64,000 bases of DNA from contig JAJDTP010000019.1 of NCBI GenBank assembly GCA_022827095.1, forward strand, positions 186,001 to 250,000, in the 5' to 3' direction. The notes below the pieces were generated by a model. It saw nothing but the letters and a program-made list of their open reading frames with translations, did no database searches and was not told the origin of the DNA. Source of the stretch: Dehalococcoidia bacterium. GTDB lineage: Bacteria; Chloroflexota; Dehalococcoidia; Lucifugimonadales; UBA3495. Positions 26,078 to 35,104 of the stretch are shown piece after piece (position 1 is the first letter of the stretch; each line of letters begins with the position of its first letter). Both the position numbers and the translations under genes were made by a program.

Positions 26078-26908
26078 TCACCTCCAATCGTGGCGCGGTA
26101 TCCAGCCCAGCATACTCTGTGCCTTGGCGGTGCTGATGACGCTGGCGGTGCCGTCGAGCCCGTCCCGAAGTTCCACCCGGTCGCCGAAGTTCCGCTTGAT
26201 GATGTCAATGGTTGGCTCGGCGAAGCGGCTGGAAGGCTGGGCGAGCATGAACGCCTCGTACTCTTCGATCTCGGCATCCACCGCCAGCACGTGGGCTTCG
26301 GCCACGTCGCGAGCGTCAGCGTAGGCCCACATGACCAGCGTCAGGGGCTCTTCTGGCGTGGGAGCCGGCCAGGGGAACTCGGCCTGCACTTCGGGCAGGG
26401 CGACGTTGGTGAAGCGGAGGCTGACCACCGTCGTGTCCGAGTTGCGGGCGATCATCCGGCCGATGTCCTCGCCCACCTGCTTGGTCAGACCATAGGGCTC
26501 GAAGGGCATCATGGGATGATTCTCGTCCAGCGGCAGGTACAGCGGAACGAAAGCGTTGCCGTCGTGGGCCCAACCCATGCCAAAGGCGCTGGAGGAGAAC
26601 ACCACGCGCCGCAGACCCAGTTCAGCCGCCGACATCATGACGTTGAAGTCGCCAGCCACATTGTTCTCGAAGATGACCCTCGGCTCGGCCCGCTGGGGGC
26701 CAGGGATCGCGCCCATGTGCACGACGGCGTCCGCGCCCCTGAGCAGGTCCGTCACGCCCGCCGCATCCGACAGTTCGCAGCGCACAAACTCCGCGGGTAA
26801 GTCTTCGGCCGGGACGCAGTCGCTGGCCCGAACTTCCCGGCCCTGATCGATCAGCAGTTGCACCACCCGGCGGCCCAGTCTGCCGGCCGCTCCCGTTACT
26901 ACAATCAT
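26078..26908 (-). CDS. NAD-dependent epimerase/dehydratase-type (extended SDR) protein
   Basis: A 276-residue extended-SDR protein. The NAD motif MIVVTGAAGRLGRRV (GxxGxxG) is at the extreme N-terminus, followed by VVHMGAIPGP, VVFSSSAFGMG with the active-site Ser, and YGLTKQVGEDI with the YxxxK pair. The C-terminal substrate domain (ADARDVAEAHVLAV) fits uronate-dehydrogenase or nucleotide-sugar-epimerase-like members. It starts at ATG 26908 with a GGAGG-like site, 12 bases after the amidase stop and on the same strand, so the two form an operon. Substrate unknown. Confidence 0.9.
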   Translation of the reverse strand: MIVVTGAAGRLGRRVVQLLIDQGREVRASDCVPAEDLPAEFVRCELSDAAGVTDLLRGADAVVHMGAIPGPQRAEPRVIFENNVAGDFNVMMSAAELGLRRVVFSSSAFGMGWAHDGNAFVPLYLPLDENHPMMPFEPYGLTKQVGEDIGRMIARNSDTTVVSLRFTNVALPEVQAEFPWPAPTPEEPLTLVMWAYADARDVAEAHVLAVDAEIEEYEAFMLAQPSSRFAEPTIDIIKRNFGDRVELRDGLDGTASVISTAKAQSMLGWIPRHDWR

Positions 26909-26920
26909 GGCTTCCTCCGG

Positions 26921-28435
26921 CTAATCCCGTGGGTTGTTGCGGTCGTAGGCGTCGGCGGCGCGGAGGACCGTTGCATCGTCTCCGGTGCGGCCGACCAGCA
27001 TCATGCCGATGGGCAGGTCGTCGGATGTTCCGCACGGAACGGAAATGGCGGGATGACCGGTGACGTCGAAGGGGCAGGTGTTGGGGATCATCTCCAGCGC
27101 CCGGTCGGTGTACTCCTGGCGGCTGCAGTCGGCCGGCGGGATGACGGTGGCCTTCATGGGCAGCGTGGGCATCACCAGCAGGTCGTACTCGCTGAGGGCA
27201 TGGTCGTAGGCGGCGGTGAGCGTGCGGGCCAGGTTCTGAGCCTTGGCGTAGTAGCGGCCGTGATACCGGTCCTGCATGTACTGGCCCATCAGGACCACCA
27301 GCTTGGTGGTTTCCGAGAGGTCGTCGGCCCGAGTCTGCCAGCCGCGAGCATAAACGTCCTGCAAGCCGGTGGTGTAATGGCCCTTCCAGTTGGTGCCCAT
27401 GCTGTTGCCGGCCACCATGAGCATGGTTGCGCCCTCCACCGCGATGGCCCGCCAGACGTGGATACCGTCCCGGTGCCAGGGTATGGACACCGTGCCCACC
27501 GTAGCTCCCATGCTCTCGAACGAACGGGCGGCCCTCTCCACCGCGTCATCCACGTCGGCCTCCGACTCAGGCAGGCCAAAACCCTCTTGGACTATGCCGA
27601 TGCGCAGACCGGATACGTCGCCGGTCAACGCCTGAGTGTAGCTCTGGCCGACCAGACCGGCGCTCTGCCGGGGATCCAGGCCGTCCGGGCCGGCGATGGC
27701 TTCCAGCATCAGCGCCACGTCGGCGGCGGTCCGGGCCATGGGCCCAGTGTGATCGAGGGTCAGTTCAATGGGAAAGACGCCGGTGTAGGGAACCAGCCCG
27801 TAGGTCGGCTTGAGGCCGTAGATGCCGCACCAGCTGGCGGGAATGCGGATGGATCCGCCCTGGTCGCCGCCGATGGCCAGGTCCACCTCCCCTGCTGCCA
27901 CGAGAGCGGCGCTGCCGCTGGATGAGCCGCCGGCCGTGCGCGTGGGGTCATGAGGATTGCGCACCGGGCCGGTGTCCGAGGTATGGCTGCCGCCGGAGAA
28001 GCACAGGCTCTCGCACACCGCTTTGCCCCGAATGGAACCGCCGGCGTCCAGGATGCGCGTGACGATGGTGGCGTCCACGTCGGGGACGTAGCCCTCGAGT
28101 ACGCTGGTGCCGTTCATCATGGGCACGCCGGCAACGCAGACGTTGTCCTTGATGGCCACGGTCTTGCCGGAGAGCAATCCGCCTTGAGGTCCGGTGATGT
28201 CGGAACGCCAGTACCAGGCGCCCAGCGGGTTGTCGTCCGGTTGGGGTCTCGCGCCTGGAGAGCGCGGGTATTTGACCTCCAGGCTGGGGGCGGTGAGTTG
28301 GTCGAGACGGGCGTAGGAGTCCAATATCGGCTGGCTCAGCTCGATGTAGGACTCCACATCGGCTGGCGAAGGGTTCAGGTTGTAGGCTTCCGCGATGCGG
28401 AAAATCTCGTCGACGGTAGGGCGTTTTGCTGCCAT
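26921..28435 (-). CDS. Amidase (amidase signature family)
   Basis: A 504-residue amidase-signature hydrolase. The Ser-cisSer-Lys triad is represented by the Lys of TVAIKDNV and the serines of AGGSSSGSAALVA and GGDQGGSIRIPAS. The TGPMARTAADVALML segment is also typical. The start is ATG 28435 (MAAKRPTVDEIF), with GGAGGTGG 6 bases upstream; the open frame continues to 28606 through the R1 repeat but without a start signal. It would hydrolyse an amide or nitrile-derived amide. It is the first gene of an operon with the epimerase-like gene. Confidence 0.92.
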   Translation of the reverse strand: MAAKRPTVDEIFRIAEAYNLNPSPADVESYIELSQPILDSYARLDQLTAPSLEVKYPRSPGARPQPDDNPLGAWYWRSDITGPQGGLLSGKTVAIKDNVCVAGVPMMNGTSVLEGYVPDVDATIVTRILDAGGSIRGKAVCESLCFSGGSHTSDTGPVRNPHDPTRTAGGSSSGSAALVAAGEVDLAIGGDQGGSIRIPASWCGIYGLKPTYGLVPYTGVFPIELTLDHTGPMARTAADVALMLEAIAGPDGLDPRQSAGLVGQSYTQALTGDVSGLRIGIVQEGFGLPESEADVDDAVERAARSFESMGATVGTVSIPWHRDGIHVWRAIAVEGATMLMVAGNSMGTNWKGHYTTGLQDVYARGWQTRADDLSETTKLVVLMGQYMQDRYHGRYYAKAQNLARTLTAAYDHALSEYDLLVMPTLPMKATVIPPADCSRQEYTDRALEMIPNTCPFDVTGHPAISVPCGTSDDLPIGMMLVGRTGDDATVLRAADAYDRNNPRD

Positions 28436-28537
28436 GATGCCACCTCCGGTTTCGTTTGGACCACGGTTAGGGACTATACTATGCCCTGAGAAATCTGACC
28501 CAAACATCGTTACCAGTTCAGTAAAATCCCCATCAAC

Positions 28538-28672
28538 CTCACGCGTACCCACTTCGCCTAAACTGTCATTGCGAGCGAAGCGCGGCAATCTCGTTGGGGC
28601 AAGCAACGCTGCTGCCGCAACGAGATCGCCACGTCGCTACGCTCCTCGCGATGACACATGGGTACGCGCGAG
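28538..28672. repeat. R1 palindromic intergenic repeat, copy 8
   Basis: Arms GTCATTGCGAGCGAAGCGCG and CGCTACGCTCCTCGCGATGAC; flanks CTCACGCGTACCCA and GGGTACGCGCGAG pair. It lies in the divergent gap between the amidase and the MNT-HEPN gene. Confidence 0.8.
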
Positions 28673-28690
28673 CGCCGGGAGACGAATCAG

Positions 28691-29482
28691 ATGCAACATC
28701 ACGACCCCAAAGCGCTGCGCATAGCGAAAGCGGTGCAGCAACGTGAGCAGCCCGATCTCGTCATCCTCTTCGGCTCCCGTGCTCGGGGTGACCACGAGGA
28801 ACTGCTGTCGGATATCGACGTCATGCTGGTGCAATCCACCGAACCTGACGACGCCATCCAAAAGGCTGCCGCCGACGCGGCCGCTCGGGTCGCCCGGGAG
28901 ACCTACGGACGGGAAGTGCCGGTGGAACTGGCGTGGAGGACCATCGAAGAGTTCCGGTACAACCGCCGCTACGTCAACAGCGTCGAGACCCACGCCGTCA
29001 AGGACGGAATAATCATGCCCAGGGACCCGAATGAGTATGGCTCGTCACAATACGAAGACTCGGACACCGAATATTCTTACGACTGGGAAAATTACGACAT
29101 ACTCATCGAAAGAGCGGAGGCGCACCTGTCCGCCTTCCAGTCGCTGGCAAGCAACCACCAGCCGGATTTCCCGATAGGCCAGCAGGCCCACTTTGCTCTG
29201 GAGTGCGGTTTGAAAGCTCTTTTGGAAGCCCGGCAGATTCCTTATGGCTACAACCACAGCATGGCGGACCTGCTGGGCACGCTGCGCCACTTCCACCCCG
29301 AAATGCAGGACTTCCGCTTGTCCATAGCCCCCGACATCTACGCGGAGTATGCTGGGCGACGCGGCTACCGAGCGCGGCGACAACCGCGTCTGACCGACCA
29401 GCCGGACTACCTGGAACAGGCCGTTGCCGACGCCCAGTTCCTGATCGAGCGGGCCAAAGCTGCGAGAGAAGAAGCCAGTTAA
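28691..29482 (+). CDS. MNT nucleotidyltransferase fused to a HEPN-like domain
   Basis: A 263-residue two-domain protein. The N-terminal half is a minimal nucleotidyltransferase (MNT) with ILFGSRARGDHEELLSDIDVMLV, the Gly-Ser and Asp-x-Asp of the active site. The C-terminal half (about 125-260) is helical and HEPN-like (FPIGQQAHFALECGLKALLEARQIPYGYNHSMADLL). MNT and HEPN usually come as two adjacent genes of an antitoxin/toxin pair in which MNT adenylylates the HEPN RNase; here they are fused. The Arg-to-His spacing in the candidate HEPN motif is 7 residues, longer than the usual 4-6, so RNase activity is uncertain. The start at 28691 has GGGAG about 10 bases upstream. Confidence 0.8.
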   Translation: MQHHDPKALRIAKAVQQREQPDLVILFGSRARGDHEELLSDIDVMLVQSTEPDDAIQKAAADAAARVARETYGREVPVELAWRTIEEFRYNRRYVNSVETHAVKDGIIMPRDPNEYGSSQYEDSDTEYSYDWENYDILIERAEAHLSAFQSLASNHQPDFPIGQQAHFALECGLKALLEARQIPYGYNHSMADLLGTLRHFHPEMQDFRLSIAPDIYAEYAGRRGYRARRQPRLTDQPDYLEQAVADAQFLIERAKAAREEAS

Positions 29483-29533
29483 ATATCAGCCGCCCGAACC
29501 GAGAAGCAAACATCCCAGACACGGAGGCCAACT

Positions 29534-31294
29534 ATGCCAGTTAAAGGGACCACGATGAGCAGTTACCGACCGCTAATGCAGGGGGTGAACGGCATGGTTG
29601 CGGCCAGCCACCCCAGCGCGGCCATGGCCGGCCTGGAGGTGTTGAAGAAGGGTGGCAACGCGATTGACGCCGGTGTAGCCGTCGGCCTGGCGCTGAACGT
29701 CGTACACGTCGACGATTGCAGTTTCCTGGGCGTGGCGCCCACGGTCATTTACCTGGCCAACCGCAAGGAGGTTGTCACCGTCGATGGCCTGGGCGTATGG
29801 CCCAGGGCAGCGTCGGTTGATTACTTCCACAAGCACCACGGGGGGAGGATGCCGCCCGGCGTGTTGTCGTCTCTGACGCCAGCCGCCGCCGATTCGTGGA
29901 TCACGTCCCTTTCGAAGTTTGGCACGATGACCTTCGGACAGGTGGCGTCCGCCGCCATCGACTTGGCCGGCAACGGTTTCCCCATGTTCCGGTACCTGGC
30001 CGGCCGGTTCAAGACGGCCTACGACCAGTACAATGCCTACCCGTCGACCGCCGAGATCTACCTGCCCGGAGGCCGCCCGCCCAAGCAGGGCGAGATGTTC
30101 TACCAGAAGGACCTGGCCGCCACCCTGTCCAAACTGGCGGACATCGAGGCTTCAAACGCGGGCAAGGGCCGGGAAGCGGCAATGAAGGCGGCTCGGGACT
30201 ACATCTACACCGGCGAACTGGCGCACAAGATTGTCGCCTTCAACCAGGAGATGGGCGGTCTGCTCACCGAAGAAGACCTGGCCGCGTACCACGTCCAGGT
30301 GGGGCCGCCGGTGACGGTCAACTACAAGGGCTATGACGTCTACAGCACCGGGCCGTGGGGACAAGGGCCGACGTTCCCCCAGGCGCTCAAGATCCTCGAG
30401 GGCTTCGACCTGGCGTCCATGGGCCACAACTCCACCCAGTACGTCCATACCGTAAGCCAGGCGCTGAACCTGGCCTTCGCCGACCGGGAGCGATACGTGG
30501 GTGATCCCGATTTCGTGGATGTTCCGATCAAGGAAATGTTCGCCGAGGAATACCTGACCAAGCGCCGCGCCCTGATCGACCCCGACCTGGCCTGGCCAGG
30601 GACGCCACCGGCGGGCGACCCGCGGAAGGGGAAAGCGACCGTGGAGGGCGCGCCGCAGTCTCCGCGGGAGGCCGGCGTGCCGGTGGGCACCGCCGGAGTC
30701 AGTGGCGGCGGAACGTCCTATTTCGCCGTGATCGACCGGGACGGCAACATCTTCTCCTGCACGCCCAGCGAGGGCACCAAGAACGGCGGGCCGATCATCC
30801 CGGGCACGGGCCTGGCCTTCTCGCTGCGCGGCACCCAGTCCAAGCTGAACGAAGACCATCCGGCGTCGGTGGTCGGCGGCAAGCGTCCCCGGCTCACCCC
30901 GGCGCCGGCGTTGGTGCTGCGGGATGGAGAGTCGGTCATGGCATTGGGCGCCCATGGCGGCGACCACATCCCGCAGGGCACGCTGCAACTGCTGCTCAAC
31001 GTGCTGGAGTTTGGCCGGGATCCCCAGGAGGCCGTGGAGGAACCACGCTTCTACAGCTACAACTTCCCCAGCTCCAACTGGGCGTCGCGGTACGATCCGG
31101 GAATGTTGCGCCTGGAGGGCCGCATCTCCGACGAAGTGGTCGACGGCCTGCGCCAAAAGGGCCACACGATAGAGCAATACCCGGAATGGTGGGAAGGCTC
31201 GGCCCTGTATTGCGTCATTACGCGCAACCCCGAGACTGGAGTGCTGCAAGGTGGCGCTGATCCTAGGTGCGAGGCCTACGCCGTGGGCTATTGA
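29534..31294 (+). CDS. Gamma-glutamyltransferase family protein
   Basis: A 586-residue Ntn-hydrolase of the GGT family. The N-terminal half has GMVAASHPSAAMAGLEVLKKGGNAIDAGVAV. The self-processing nucleophile is the Thr in GVSGGGTSYFAVIDRDGN, and the second substrate loop is KRPRLTPAPALVLRDG. Where many GGTs have Thr-Thr-His at the nucleophile this one has Thr-Ser-Tyr. There is no signal peptide, unlike periplasmic GGTs, so it may work in the cytosol, perhaps on glutathione conjugates or as a cephalosporin-acylase-like amidase. GGAGG precedes the ATG at 29534. A hairpin follows the stop. Confidence 0.9.
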   Translation: MPVKGTTMSSYRPLMQGVNGMVAASHPSAAMAGLEVLKKGGNAIDAGVAVGLALNVVHVDDCSFLGVAPTVIYLANRKEVVTVDGLGVWPRAASVDYFHKHHGGRMPPGVLSSLTPAAADSWITSLSKFGTMTFGQVASAAIDLAGNGFPMFRYLAGRFKTAYDQYNAYPSTAEIYLPGGRPPKQGEMFYQKDLAATLSKLADIEASNAGKGREAAMKAARDYIYTGELAHKIVAFNQEMGGLLTEEDLAAYHVQVGPPVTVNYKGYDVYSTGPWGQGPTFPQALKILEGFDLASMGHNSTQYVHTVSQALNLAFADRERYVGDPDFVDVPIKEMFAEEYLTKRRALIDPDLAWPGTPPAGDPRKGKATVEGAPQSPREAGVPVGTAGVSGGGTSYFAVIDRDGNIFSCTPSEGTKNGGPIIPGTGLAFSLRGTQSKLNEDHPASVVGGKRPRLTPAPALVLRDGESVMALGAHGGDHIPQGTLQLLLNVLEFGRDPQEAVEEPRFYSYNFPSSNWASRYDPGMLRLEGRISDEVVDGLRQKGHTIEQYPEWWEGSALYCVITRNPETGVLQGGADPRCEAYAVGY

Positions 31295-31322
31295 TCGCCC
31301 GGCAATGCGAAACCAGGGCCAG

Positions 31323-31348
31323 GGGCAACGGCGTCACGGCCGTTGCCC
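31323..31348. terminator. Hairpin between convergent GGT and deiodinase-like genes
   Basis: GGGCAACGGC (31323-31332) and GCCGTTGCCC (31339-31348) form a perfect 10-bp stem with a 6-base loop in the 60-base gap between two convergent genes. It could serve both. Confidence 0.5.
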
Positions 31349-31354
31349 TGAAAT

Positions 31355-32110
31355 CTATCGGCTGACCACGGATGCGGCGCAGGCTTCGATTGCGTGCTCC
31401 CACTGATCCAGGTTGAAGAAATGAGGTCCGGCCCCGCCGTGGTACGCCACGTTGCCGTCGACGTCCACCAGGTACAGGCGTTCCGGCGCCGCGCCGTATG
31501 CTTCGTCGATGGCGTTGTCCATTTCCTCGATGATGATGGGTAGGCCGATGTGCAGGTCGATGCTGCACGATTGGGCAACCGATTCCCGTTCCTGATAGCT
31601 CTGGTGCTGGCGGAACAGTATCCCTTCCGCCACGTTGCTGTCCGTCTGCCAGCCGTCGGTAGGGTGGGCCTCCTGGACGTAGACGACAAAGAACTCCACC
31701 GATTCATTGTAGCGACGGTAGATTTGGGTCATGCGCTCAGACTGGGCGCGGAAGGGCGGTCAAGTGTAGCTGCCAAAGGCCAGCGCCACCGGCCGCTGCC
31801 CGCGAAAATCGGACAGGCGAACCCGTTCGTCAGAACCCAACCGTTTGAGGTCGAAGCCCGGGGCAACCTCGCCCACGTGGGGACCCATCTCGTCCCGCGC
31901 CACCACCGCTTCCAGGGCCAACTTGACGTCCCCGGGCAGTGGCTCATCCCAGTTCTCCATGACCTGGCGGGCGGTCACTTGTCCGGCGTCGGTTTGGCCG
32001 TTGGGGCTGTACGCCCTGGCCTCCTTCATTGCATCGACAACTCGCCTGAAAACCCGCCGGTCCTGGGCGCCGAGCCGGGTTATGGCGTTGTCACGTTCTG
32101 CTTTCAGCAT
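31355..32110 (-). CDS. Iodothyronine-deiodinase-like selenoprotein (UGA as selenocysteine at codon 117)
   Basis: Two open frames (32110-31763 and 31759-31355) are joined in the same frame by a TGA at 31762-31760. Translating it as Sec gives a 251-residue thioredoxin-fold protein with ALAFGSYTUPPFRAQ. This is the same context as the catalytic Sec of vertebrate deiodinases (FGSxTUPPF). The family pattern continues after the UGA with FFVVYVQEAHPTDGWQ and ends AYHGGAGPHFFNLDQW. The N-terminal part (GEVAPGFDLKRLGSDERVRLSDFRGQ) is peroxiredoxin-like. GGGAGG lies 6 bases before the ATG at 32110. The likely role is selenium-based reduction (peroxidase or reductive dehalogenation); the substrate is unknown. 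SelA, SelB and SelC are not in the window. Confidence 0.85.
31733..31749 (-). promoter_or_regulatory. Candidate bacterial SECIS hairpin
   Basis: In the mRNA the UGA is followed by 10 bases and then GCGCCCAGUCUGAGCGC, a 17-nt hairpin with a GCGC/GCGC stem and GU in the loop. The upper stem-loop of the E. coli fdhF SECIS is of this size and lies at nearly this distance from the UGA. The sequence and spacing are seen; recognition by SelB is inferred. Confidence 0.55.
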
Positions 32111-32151
32111 GGTGGCCTCCCCCGGGCTCTACCCGCCCGGCTGTGCTACCC

Positions 32152-32706
32152 CTACCGGCTGGCGACCGCGGCTTCGGTCAGGTCGCGGATGGCGTCCACC
32201 GTTTCCGGGCCGGCGGGCGTGCCCATCCGTACGTTTTTGACCGCCTCGTAGGACCGCAGCACGTCCGCCATGACCGCGTCGTCAGACTGGTCAATGTCGA
32301 TGGGGATGCCGACCTGCGCCCACGATGTGTACCCGGTCAGCCAGAACACCTCGGTGGGGTTGTTCTCCGGGTCTCGGAAGTAGCAGCCGATAGCGCTGGC
32401 GTGGCTGACGATGCGGTCCAACTGGTATCCGCGTTCGTGGATGCGCCGCTTGAAATCGCGCAAATCATCCAGGGATTCCACACGCATCGAAATCTGCTGA
32501 ATCCAATGCGGATCATCCAGCGAAGGCCGTCCGTTGATCAGGGCGATTTCGTGATCGCAGCTTTCCGGATCCGCGCTGAAAAAGGCGCCCAGCGGGCCGA
32601 CCTTGGTACGCTGCATTCCCATGAAATTCTCGTAGAAGTCCATCATGAGTTCGAGGTCATGAACGTAGAAGCCGATATGACCGAGGCCCGTAACTTTCGC
32701 CGACAT
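32152..32706 (-). CDS. VOC family (glyoxalase/extradiol dioxygenase-like) protein
   Basis: A 184-residue vicinal-oxygen-chelate protein. The first module starts VTGLGHIGFYVHDLELMMDFYENFMGM with the metal His, and the second ends CYFRDPENNPTEVFWLTGY with the Glu ligand position. The C-terminal tail of about 50 residues is helical and unusual in length. The start ATG 32706 has GAGGAG 6 bases upstream. It is on the same strand as the deiodinase-like selenoprotein, 41 bases upstream of it, so they may share a transcript. Ring cleavage or isomerisation is possible; no substrate can be assigned. Confidence 0.88.
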   Translation of the reverse strand: MSAKVTGLGHIGFYVHDLELMMDFYENFMGMQRTKVGPLGAFFSADPESCDHEIALINGRPSLDDPHWIQQISMRVESLDDLRDFKRRIHERGYQLDRIVSHASAIGCYFRDPENNPTEVFWLTGYTSWAQVGIPIDIDQSDDAVMADVLRSYEAVKNVRMGTPAGPETVDAIRDLTEAAVASR

Positions 32707-32906
32707 GTTCAACTCCTCAAATGATTGGCATGTGGGCGCATTATGCGCTCTACCCGGTTCCCGTGTCGACCTGGCCGGGACATATTGCTGGGCGAGCGTT
32801 ATTCCCGCGCGCCGAGTGTGTCTTGCCCGCCAACCCGGACTGGTGTTACAAATATCCGAGGACCGGGCAGGTTCTTCCATTTTAGTCATGACAGCGAGGT
32901 GTCGCC

Positions 32907-34061
32907 GTGGCCGCAAATTCGCACAGCATCGTACAGGACGCCATCGACGTCGCCATAGGAGAGCGCGGGGAGATCGGGGTGCAGGTTGCAGCCTATTTGG
33001 ACGGCGAACTGGTGATCGACCAGTGGGGCGGCCTGGCCGACGAGACCACCGGCCGGGAAGTGGACGGAGACACCCTTTTCCCGGTGTTTTCCAACATTAA
33101 GGCGGTGACTGCCACCGCGCTCCACATCCAGGCTGAGCGAGGACTGGTGGACTACTACCAGCCGGTGGCGAAGTACTGGCCGGAGTTCGGAAAGTACGGC
33201 AAGGATAAGGGCACGGTGTTCGACGCGCTGACCCACCGCATCGGCGTGCCCCTGATGCCGGTGGGAGTTACGCCGGAGCTGATGTGCGACTGGGACTGGA
33301 TGGTGGGCCAACTAGCGGAGATGCACCCGCTCTTCGAGCCGGGCACACGCAGTGGCTACATGGCCTATACCTTCGGCTGGGTGGTGGGCGAGGTGGTGCG
33401 CCGTACCGACCCCAAGCACCGGCCCTTCGGACAGTTCATCCAGGAAGAGATCTGCCGGCCCCTGGACATCACCGACCTGTGGGCCGGTATCCCGCCGGAG
33501 GTGGAGCCCCGCGTGGCCAAGCTCACCAACGTGCCGCCGCTCGGTCCCGGCGCGCCGGGCCTGCCTCCGGACTCGCTCCGGTTCCGCGCCACTCCGCCGG
33601 AGGTGGGAACCACCCAGGAGGTGTTCGGGCGTTCGGACGTGCGCCAGGCCTGCATCCCCGGAGCTCAGGGGATCATGACCGCACGCAGCCAGGCGCGGTT
33701 CTGGGCCATGCTGGCCAACGGTGGCGAGTTGGACGGTGTGCGCCTGCTTTCCGAGGAACGGGTGCGGACGTTTCACGTTCCCCGCCCGCCCAGCGATTAC
33801 GATCCGGTGCACGGCCGGCCGCATCACGGCACCATCGGCGGCTTTCATTTCGCTGGCAGCCCCGGCATGGGCGCCATGGGCAATAGCTCGCTGGCCTTTG
33901 GCCACAACGGAGCCGGCGGCTCGGTGGGCTGGGCTGACCCTCAGCACCGGCTGGCCGTGGCAATCCACCACAACCGCATGGTGCCCCACGGCCCGCCGGA
34001 AGAAAGCCCGCTGACACCTATCGGCGCGGCGGTGCGGGGGGCATTGGGAATACCGGAGTAA
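32907..34061 (+). CDS. Beta-lactamase family serine hydrolase (class C-like esterase)
   Basis: A 384-residue serine hydrolase of the class C beta-lactamase/EstB family. The SxxK motif is FSNIKAVTA near residue 62. The Tyr motif is in SGYMAYTFGWVVGEVV, with YTF rather than YxN, and the third box is FGHNGAGGSVGW (HxG). It has no signal peptide, so a cytosolic esterase or D-aminopeptidase-like role is more likely than antibiotic resistance. The start is GTG 32907 with GAGG 8 bases upstream. It is convergent with the NHL-propeller gene, with 8 bases between the stops. Confidence 0.9.
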   Translation: MAANSHSIVQDAIDVAIGERGEIGVQVAAYLDGELVIDQWGGLADETTGREVDGDTLFPVFSNIKAVTATALHIQAERGLVDYYQPVAKYWPEFGKYGKDKGTVFDALTHRIGVPLMPVGVTPELMCDWDWMVGQLAEMHPLFEPGTRSGYMAYTFGWVVGEVVRRTDPKHRPFGQFIQEEICRPLDITDLWAGIPPEVEPRVAKLTNVPPLGPGAPGLPPDSLRFRATPPEVGTTQEVFGRSDVRQACIPGAQGIMTARSQARFWAMLANGGELDGVRLLSEERVRTFHVPRPPSDYDPVHGRPHHGTIGGFHFAGSPGMGAMGNSSLAFGHNGAGGSVGWADPQHRLAVAIHHNRMVPHGPPEESPLTPIGAAVRGALGIPE

Positions 34062-34069
34062 CGTCGCCT

Positions 34070-35104
34070 TTAGTCCGGAACCCTGACCAACTTCTGCATC
34101 GAGCGTAGCTCGCGGGGTGGGTCCATGTGCCGGCCGTAATCGGTCCAGGACACCTCTGCCACGTACAGGTTGCCCCTGGAGTCGATGGCGATGCCGTGGG
34201 GCGAATAGAAGCGGCCCGACTGGTCGCCGTAGCTCTCGCGGCCGACGCGGGCCAGGACCTTGCCCCGGGTGTTCATGACCGTCACTCGCGGACCCAGATC
34301 GGTGCCGATGTCGTTGGTACCGATGCCACAGAAGTACTCGCCGATGTAGATCAGCTCCTCGCCGGAACGGTCGTCGATGCAGATTGCGGCGGCACGGGAG
34401 AGGTTGCCCCACTGGGTCTCATATTTGCCGTCGGCGCTGAAGACCTGGATGCGGTGGTTCTCCCGGTCGGCGACGTACACCCAGCCGTCGTTATCCACGA
34501 TTACGTTGTGGACGATGTTGAACTGGCCGTCGCAGGTCCCCGACTCTCCCCATGAAAAGAGGAGCCTGCCGTCGGGCGTGTACTTGTGCACTCTCGCGTT
34601 GGAATAGCCGTCGGCCACGTAGAATTCTCCGGTGCGCCGGTCGAAGGCCACGTGAGCAGGGACGCTGAACGGCTCGCCGCTCATCCTCGGGCTCGGCCGG
34701 TGTGGGGTGCCCAGCGTCATCAACAGCTTGCCGTCCGGCGTGAACTGGCGCACGGTGCTGTCACCGTTGTCCACGCAGAAGACGGTGTTGTCCGGAGCGA
34801 TGGTTACACCGTGGGGGTTGGCGAATACTCCCTCGCCCCAGGTGCGCAGGACGTTGCCATCGGTGTCAAACACGATCATCGGGATGGTGCCACGATTGAA
34901 CACGTAGACCTGATCATTGGCGTCGACGGCAACCGAAGTTCCCTCCTTGTACACGCACCCATCCGGGAGACGGCCCCAGTTCTCTCCCGACACCCGGTAG
35001 TGGAAGCCGTTCTCGCCGATCACTGCCGGCTCGCGGCCGCCGGCTTCGGCGCCGTGCCCCTCGGTGCGCAGGCCGTATTCCCAGTCCTGTTCCTTGTCGA
35101 CCAT
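34070..35104 (-). CDS. NHL-repeat beta-propeller protein 1
   Basis: A 344-residue six-bladed propeller with repeating NHL units (VAVDANDQVYVFNRG, VTIAPDNTVFCVDNGD, VIVDNDGWVYVADRENHRIQVF, IAIDSRGNLYVAEV). Members bind ligands or proteins or act as peptidylglycine-lyase-like or lactonase-like enzymes. No signal peptide is seen. The start ATG 35104 has GGGAGG 7 bases upstream; the longer frame to 35476 overlaps the regulator gene and is not used. A close paralogue lies at 40372-41253, and each is near an MFS transporter gene, which suggests a duplicated functional set. Confidence 0.88.
   Translation of the reverse strand: MVDKEQDWEYGLRTEGHGAEAGGREPAVIGENGFHYRVSGENWGRLPDGCVYKEGTSVAVDANDQVYVFNRGTIPMIVFDTDGNVLRTWGEGVFANPHGVTIAPDNTVFCVDNGDSTVRQFTPDGKLLMTLGTPHRPSPRMSGEPFSVPAHVAFDRRTGEFYVADGYSNARVHKYTPDGRLLFSWGESGTCDGQFNIVHNVIVDNDGWVYVADRENHRIQVFSADGKYETQWGNLSRAAAICIDDRSGEELIYIGEYFCGIGTNDIGTDLGPRVTVMNTRGKVLARVGRESYGDQSGRFYSPHGIAIDSRGNLYVAEVSWTDYGRHMDPPRELRSMQKLVRVPD

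Noticed and set aside
31355-31732. Separate small hypothetical protein starting at ATG 31732
   Set aside because: It is the in-phase second half of the deiodinase-like selenoprotein; the ATG has no ribosome binding site of its own and lacks half of the thioredoxin fold.
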